A stretch of DNA of 33,785 bases, taken from NCBI GenBank assembly GCA_028876805.1, contig JAGWQP010000036.1, positions 1-33,785 of the forward strand, given 5' to 3'. Both the position numbers and the translations under genes were made by a program. Below the pieces are notes generated by a model that saw only the letters and a list, made by a program, of their open reading frames with translations, was not told the origin of the DNA and did no database searches. This document shows positions 30,323 to 33,785 of the stretch, piece after piece. This stretch comes from Acidobacteriota bacterium (GTDB lineage: Bacteria; Acidobacteriota; Terriglobia; Bryobacterales; Bryobacteraceae). Each line of letters starts with the position of its first letter. The stretch's first letter is position 1.

Positions 30323-32746
30323 ATGCCTGAGGGTTCGTATCTTTATTGCGACGTGAGCCTTCCAGTGCCGATGGATCAACCGTTTACTTATGCTCTGCCG
30401 GAAACCCTGCGCCATCGGGTTCGTCCGGGCAGCAGGGTGCTGGTGCCGTTCGGTCCGCGCCGGCTGACGGGAGTGGTCGTGAACTGCCACGATCAGCCGC
30501 CGGCGATGGCCACACGCGAAGCCTCGCGACTCGTGGACGCAGAACCGGTCCTCGACGCCGAACTGCTGGCGCTCGGCCGCTGGATCGCCGGCTACTATTG
30601 CGCACCGTTGGGCGAGGTTCTGCGCGGCATGCTGCCGCTCGCCGGAGACGTGCGCTGGGCGAAGGTCTGGTCGCTCACCGACTCCGGACGCGACGCGGCC
30701 CGCCAGCTTGTTCTCGATTCCGAACCGGGGGATCCGGTGACCGAGGTGCTGCGGCTGCTCGAACGGCGTCCGCTGACGGCCGCCTACCTGGCAAGGGCTT
30801 TTCCGCTAGCTGACAAAACCATCCGCTCGCTCGAGCGCCGAGGTTTCGTCGTCGCCGAGCAGGTCGCGGCGGCACGCGACCCGTTGCGCGCGCCGGCCGA
30901 GCGACTGCGTGTGGAACTCGCCGGCGCCCCGCGCCGCGCGAAGCTGAAAAAAGCGGAACGGGAACTCCAGGCTTTTCTCGAACTGCACCCGGGTTCGCAC
31001 AACCTGAAAGACTTGGAGAACCTGGTCCGCAACGCCAGCCCGGCAGCCCGGGCCTTGGCGCGGAAAGGCGTGGTCTCGCTTGAAGCCGAGCCGATCGCCC
31101 TTCGCGTCAGCCCCGCCAGTACCCCACGCCGCCTGAACACGGCGCAACAGGGAGCCTTCGATCAGATTCGAAGGGGCCTCGACGGGGGAAGGTTTCATGC
31201 GTTCCTGCTCCACGGCGTTACCGGTTCGGGCAAGACCGAGGTGTATCTGAACGCCATCGAAGCTGTCCTGCGACAAGGACGGAGCGCCTTGCTGTTGGTT
31301 CCCGAGATCGCCCTGACTCCGGCGATGGCCGGCCAGTTTCTGGCCCGCTTTCCGGATCGCGTGGCCATTCTGCACAGCGCATTCACCGACGTGGAGCGCT
31401 CCGAGGAGTGGCGGCGGATCCGTTCCGGCGCGGCCTCCGTGGTGGTCGGGACGCGTTCGGGGGTTTTCGCGCCGGTCCGCAACCTGGGCCTGATCGTCGT
31501 CGACGAAGAGCACGATGGCAGCTACAAACAGGAGGAGACCCCGCGTTATCACGGCCGCGATGTCGCGGTGGTTCGCGCACACGACGCCGGCGCCTGCGTG
31601 CTGCTGGGTTCGGCCACGCCGAGCCTGGAGAGCCGGTACAACGCCGAGTCCGGCAAGTACACTTTGCTCGAACTCCCCGCACGCATCGAGAAGCGGCCGA
31701 TGCCGACCGTGGAGCTGATCGACATGCGCCAGGAGTTTCTGGAGACTCGCAGGCAGGCGACGTTTTCGCGAAAATTGACGGCAGCGCTGGCCGAGCGCCT
31801 GGCCAACCACGAGCAAACCATCATCCTGCTGAATCGCCGCGGTTTTTCAAGCTTTGTCGCGTGCCGGGCGTGTGGCGAGCGCGTCGAATGCGTGAACTGC
31901 TCGGTGACCCTCACCTTCCACAAGCGCGATCGACGCCTGCTGTGCCACTATTGCGGCTACGCCCAAAAGCCGCCCAGCGCCTGCCCGAAATGTTCGAGCG
32001 ACCATATCTACTTCCTCGGCCTGGGATCGGAGCGCGTCGAAGAGGAGCTGCACCGCGATTTTCCCGCGGCGCGGGTCGCCCGGCTCGATCGGGATACTGC
32101 CACCGGTGGACGCCGATTTGAAACCATCCTCAACGGCTTCCGCAAGGGCGATTACGACATCCTGGTGGGCACACAGATGATCGCGAAAGGGCACGACATT
32201 CCAAATGTGACGCTGGTGGGGGTGATTTCGGCCGACATGGGCCTGGGCGTGCCGGACTTCCGGGCGGCCGAACGCACGTTTCAACTGCTCACACAGGTGG
32301 CCGGCCGGGCCGGGCGTGGCTCGGTGCCGGGAATCGTACTGATCCAAACCATCCAACCTGACCACTACGCCATACGCCTAGCCGCGGCGCAGGATTACGC
32401 GGCGTTTTATGAAAAGGAGCTGGCCTTTCGGCGGGCCCTGCACTATCCGCCATTCAGCGCCATGGCCAACGTCCTGGTGCGCGGCGAGAAAAAGGAAGTC
32501 GCTCTCGGGATGAGTACCAGTCTGGCCCGGCTGTTCACGCCGCCGCCCGACAAGCTACGGGTGTTAGGCCCCGCCGAGGCCCCGGTCGCTCGCTTGCGCA
32601 ACGAATACCGGTATCAGTTTCTGATCAAGGCTGCCAGCCGGAGGGCGCTGAGCGAGTGGCTGCAACGGGTCCGGCGCTTTGCCCAAGAACACAAATGGGG
32701 CGCCACCGCCCTGATGATCGATGTGGACCCGCTGACGTTGATGTGA
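30323..32746 (+). CDS. priA: primosomal replication restart helicase PriA
   Basis: An 807-residue replication restart helicase. The N-terminal DNA-binding domain (1-105) is present, with VSLPVPMDQPFTYALP and VLVPFGPRRLTGVV. The helicase has Walker A GVTGSGKT at 298-305, DEEH at 394-397, and GSATPS and QVAGRAGRG further on. Eight cysteines at 514, 517, 523, 526, 541, 544, 554 and 557 bind two zincs. PriA reloads the replisome at stalled forks. ATG 30323 is chosen because conserved residues begin there; no strong ribosome binding site is visible. It shares a 52-base divergent promoter region with polX, and lexA follows, making a DNA-repair cluster. Confidence 0.94.
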   Translation: MPEGSYLYCDVSLPVPMDQPFTYALPETLRHRVRPGSRVLVPFGPRRLTGVVVNCHDQPPAMATREASRLVDAEPVLDAELLALGRWIAGYYCAPLGEVLRGMLPLAGDVRWAKVWSLTDSGRDAARQLVLDSEPGDPVTEVLRLLERRPLTAAYLARAFPLADKTIRSLERRGFVVAEQVAAARDPLRAPAERLRVELAGAPRRAKLKKAERELQAFLELHPGSHNLKDLENLVRNASPAARALARKGVVSLEAEPIALRVSPASTPRRLNTAQQGAFDQIRRGLDGGRFHAFLLHGVTGSGKTEVYLNAIEAVLRQGRSALLLVPEIALTPAMAGQFLARFPDRVAILHSAFTDVERSEEWRRIRSGAASVVVGTRSGVFAPVRNLGLIVVDEEHDGSYKQEETPRYHGRDVAVVRAHDAGACVLLGSATPSLESRYNAESGKYTLLELPARIEKRPMPTVELIDMRQEFLETRRQATFSRKLTAALAERLANHEQTIILLNRRGFSSFVACRACGERVECVNCSVTLTFHKRDRRLLCHYCGYAQKPPSACPKCSSDHIYFLGLGSERVEEELHRDFPAARVARLDRDTATGGRRFETILNGFRKGDYDILVGTQMIAKGHDIPNVTLVGVISADMGLGVPDFRAAERTFQLLTQVAGRAGRGSVPGIVLIQTIQPDHYAIRLAAAQDYAAFYEKELAFRRALHYPPFSAMANVLVRGEKKEVALGMSTSLARLFTPPPDKLRVLGPAEAPVARLRNEYRYQFLIKAASRRALSEWLQRVRRFAQEHKWGATALMIDVDPLTLM

Positions 32747-32932
32747 CCGAGGTAGGTGCCCATCGAAATCCTGACTGCGGTCCAGCCGATGCCTCCCCTC
32801 TTGAGGGCGTTTGGCGCCGTGCTCTCCATCGCCGAGTACCCTAACCCACGTCGCTCATCGCAGTTCGGATCGAGATCATGCGCCGAACTTGTCCTCCAGA
32901 TCGGCCGAGTCGCTCGGAAACTTTGCAGTTGA
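32747..32932. other. intergenic region between priA and lexA
   Basis: No gene is seen on either strand. No classic LexA operator of either the CTGT-N8-ACAG or the GAAC-N4-GTTC form was found, though acidobacterial operators may differ. The only strong structure is the inverted repeat directly after this stretch. Confidence 0.4.
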
Positions 32933-32970
32933 ATTTCCCCTTTTGTTCGCCCACAATGGGAAGGGGAAAT
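32933..32970 (+). promoter_or_regulatory. inverted repeat covering the lexA ribosome binding site
   Basis: ATTTCCCCTT at 32933-32942 is the exact reverse complement of AAGGGGAAAT at 32961-32970. Within the 18-base loop, CCCA (32950-32953) can pair with TGGG (32957-32960), or TTGT (32943-32946) with ACAA (32953-32956). The right arm contains the lexA Shine-Dalgarno AAGGGGA, and the ATG follows seven bases on. As RNA it would hide the ribosome binding site; as DNA it could be an operator for a dimer. Confidence 0.65.
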
Positions 32971-32976
32971 GAACCC

Positions 32977-33597
32977 ATGCCTCTGACCAAGCGACAAAAG
33001 CAGGTTCTGGATTTTATCGCCCACTTTCAGGACGAAAACGGCTATTGCCCGAGCTACGAGGAGATTGCCCACGGGCTCGATCTGGCGTCTCTCGCCACGG
33101 TGCACAAACATATCTCCTCGCTCGAGGCGAAAAGCTACCTAAAGCGTGGATTCAATCAGAGTCGATCGCTCGAACTGGCTCCCAAGTATTTGCAGGAACA
33201 GCGACGCTCCCGTCCGCTCACCGAGGTTCCGCTTCTAGGACGAATCGCCGCGGGCGCGCCTGTGGAATCCGTGGCCCAGCGGGAAACCTTGAACTTCGCC
33301 GAGTTCACCAGCAACGCGAACACGTTCGCGCTGGAGGTCCGGGGCAATTCCATGATCGACGATCACATCTGCGACGGCGACTTGATCCTTCTGGAGCGAG
33401 TGGCCCAAGCCCGCGACGGCGATATTGTGGTGGCACTCGTTGCGGGCTCGGAGACAACGCTGAAACGCTTCTATCGGGCGCCCGGCGACCAGATCCGTCT
33501 TCAACCCGCCAACTCGACCTTGAAACCGATCATCGTTCCGGCGCGAGAGGTGCAAATCCAGGGCCGGCTGCTGGCCGTGCTGCGAAAATATCGGTAA
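32977..33597 (+). CDS. lexA: LexA repressor
   Basis: A 206-residue SOS repressor. Residues 1-65 are the winged helix DNA-binding domain (LTKRQKQVLDFI, CPSYEEIAHGLDLASLATVHKHISSLE). The self-cleavage bond is Ala92-Gly93 (RIAAGAPV). The serine-lysine pair is S125 (RGNSMIDDHICDGD) and K163 (TLKRFY). The recognition helix differs from the E. coli form, so the operator is likely different too. AAGGGGA precedes ATG 32977, inside a ten-pair inverted repeat. An in-frame reading starting at 32878 has no conserved residues and is rejected. It stands after priA on the same strand, 230 bases apart, and probably has its own promoter. Confidence 0.93.
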   Translation: MPLTKRQKQVLDFIAHFQDENGYCPSYEEIAHGLDLASLATVHKHISSLEAKSYLKRGFNQSRSLELAPKYLQEQRRSRPLTEVPLLGRIAAGAPVESVAQRETLNFAEFTSNANTFALEVRGNSMIDDHICDGDLILLERVAQARDGDIVVALVAGSETTLKRFYRAPGDQIRLQPANSTLKPIIVPAREVQIQGRLLAVLRKYR

Positions 33598-33604
33598 TGT
33601 AACG

Positions 33605-33784
33605 TCAGGCGGTCGCCGAGAAGACGCGCTGTCGCAGTTGCTCTTCGGCACGCCGCCAGTCTTCTTCTGGATTGCCCCCCTGGCCGCCTCGAGCTTCCCA
33701 CAAGGCATAAGCCAATCGGGCGATTTCATCGTGCGAAACCTCCGGCTCTCGCGCAACAGCGGTAGCGCGAGCTGGGGATTCCGG
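33605..33784 (-). CDS. DUF2934 protein, 3' end only
   Basis: On the minus strand the last 59 codons of a gene that begins beyond the window read in frame to TGA at 33607-33605. The stretch HDEIARLAYALWEARGGQ, followed by GNPEEDWRRAEEQL, is the DUF2934 signature, a short helical domain (about 35-40 residues) common in Acidobacteriota and some Proteobacteria, of unknown role. The residues before it (Ala/Pro/Arg/Glu-rich) look disordered. It converges on lexA with seven bases between the stops. Confidence 0.8.
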   Translation of the reverse strand, partial: PESPARATAVAREPEVSHDEIARLAYALWEARGGQGGNPEEDWRRAEEQLRQRVFSATA

Positions 33785-33785
33785 A

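Noticed and set aside
28858-30330. A 490-codon open frame on the plus strand, opposite polX
   Set aside because: Antisense shadow; the minus strand carries all PolX and PHP motifs.
32747-32976. Classic LexA boxes upstream of lexA
   Set aside because: Neither the CTGT-N8-ACAG nor the GAAC-N4-GTTC form is present; only the inverted repeat at 32933-32970 stands out.
1-33785. CRISPR array, tRNA, rRNA, prophage or insertion sequence
   Set aside because: No regularly spaced repeats, no T-loop plus acceptor pairing, no transposase or integrase motifs and no terminal inverted repeats were seen.

Overview
The window reads as a chromosomal segment of a GC-rich, Gram-negative heterotroph, most likely an Acidobacteriota of the Solibacter/Bryobacterales kind. 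This is inferred from gene content: several secreted proteins with an 'RTPDGKPDLxGVW' start, small DUF6152-like proteins, several PQQ enzymes, a secreted GalM remnant and a DUF2934 fragment. No rRNA, tRNA, CRISPR array, integrase or insertion sequence was found. Most genes encode exported proteins, so the window is mainly a periplasmic oxidation toolkit that ends in a housekeeping DNA-repair block.

Layout. 444-782 is a small charged hypothetical. 1204-3506 (+) holds a DUF6152-like protein, a GVW-family protein and a two-haem cytochrome c. 4148-6805 (+) is an exported trio: a tandem GlcG/HbpS-like protein, a cupin and a Tat-exported class II aldolase homologue. 12640 down to 7517 (-) is a five-gene run: a PQQ alcohol dehydrogenase carrying the Asp-x-Asp signature of lanthanide enzymes, DUF6152, and three different GVW proteins. 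It is divergent from 12780-14214 (+), another DUF6152-GVW pair. Next come a TPR membrane protein (-), a clearly decayed galM (-), a thiamine-binding YqgV-like protein (+) and a glucose-dehydrogenase-like PQQ enzyme (+).

24741 down to 19281 (-) is a molybdenum hydroxylase operon of the periplasmic PaoABC type (Tat-exported 2Fe-2S subunit, Mo subunit, FAD subunit with four extra cysteines). It is joined to a cytochrome b membrane subunit and an unknown helical protein, and a PhnZ-like HD-domain protein follows downstream. 27962 down to 24935 (-) holds a sorbosone-dehydrogenase-like protein, an MFS carrier and a small lipoprotein. The final part has polX and a NUDIX hydrolase (-, overlapping ATGA), priA (+), lexA (+) with a hairpin over its ribosome binding site, and the 3' end of a DUF2934 gene (-).

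The best candidate for an undescribed system is the DUF6152-GVW pairing. It occurs three times in 13 kb, once in an operon with a PQQ dehydrogenase and once with a cytochrome c. All three DUF6152 proteins are predicted to be cut by signal peptidase directly before a His-His pair, which would leave a mature N-terminal histidine like those in copper 'histidine brace' proteins. All five GVW proteins share two cysteines about 140 residues apart and a His-x4-His-x2-Glu-like cluster. Their function is unknown; a redox or metal role in periplasmic oxidation is an inference.
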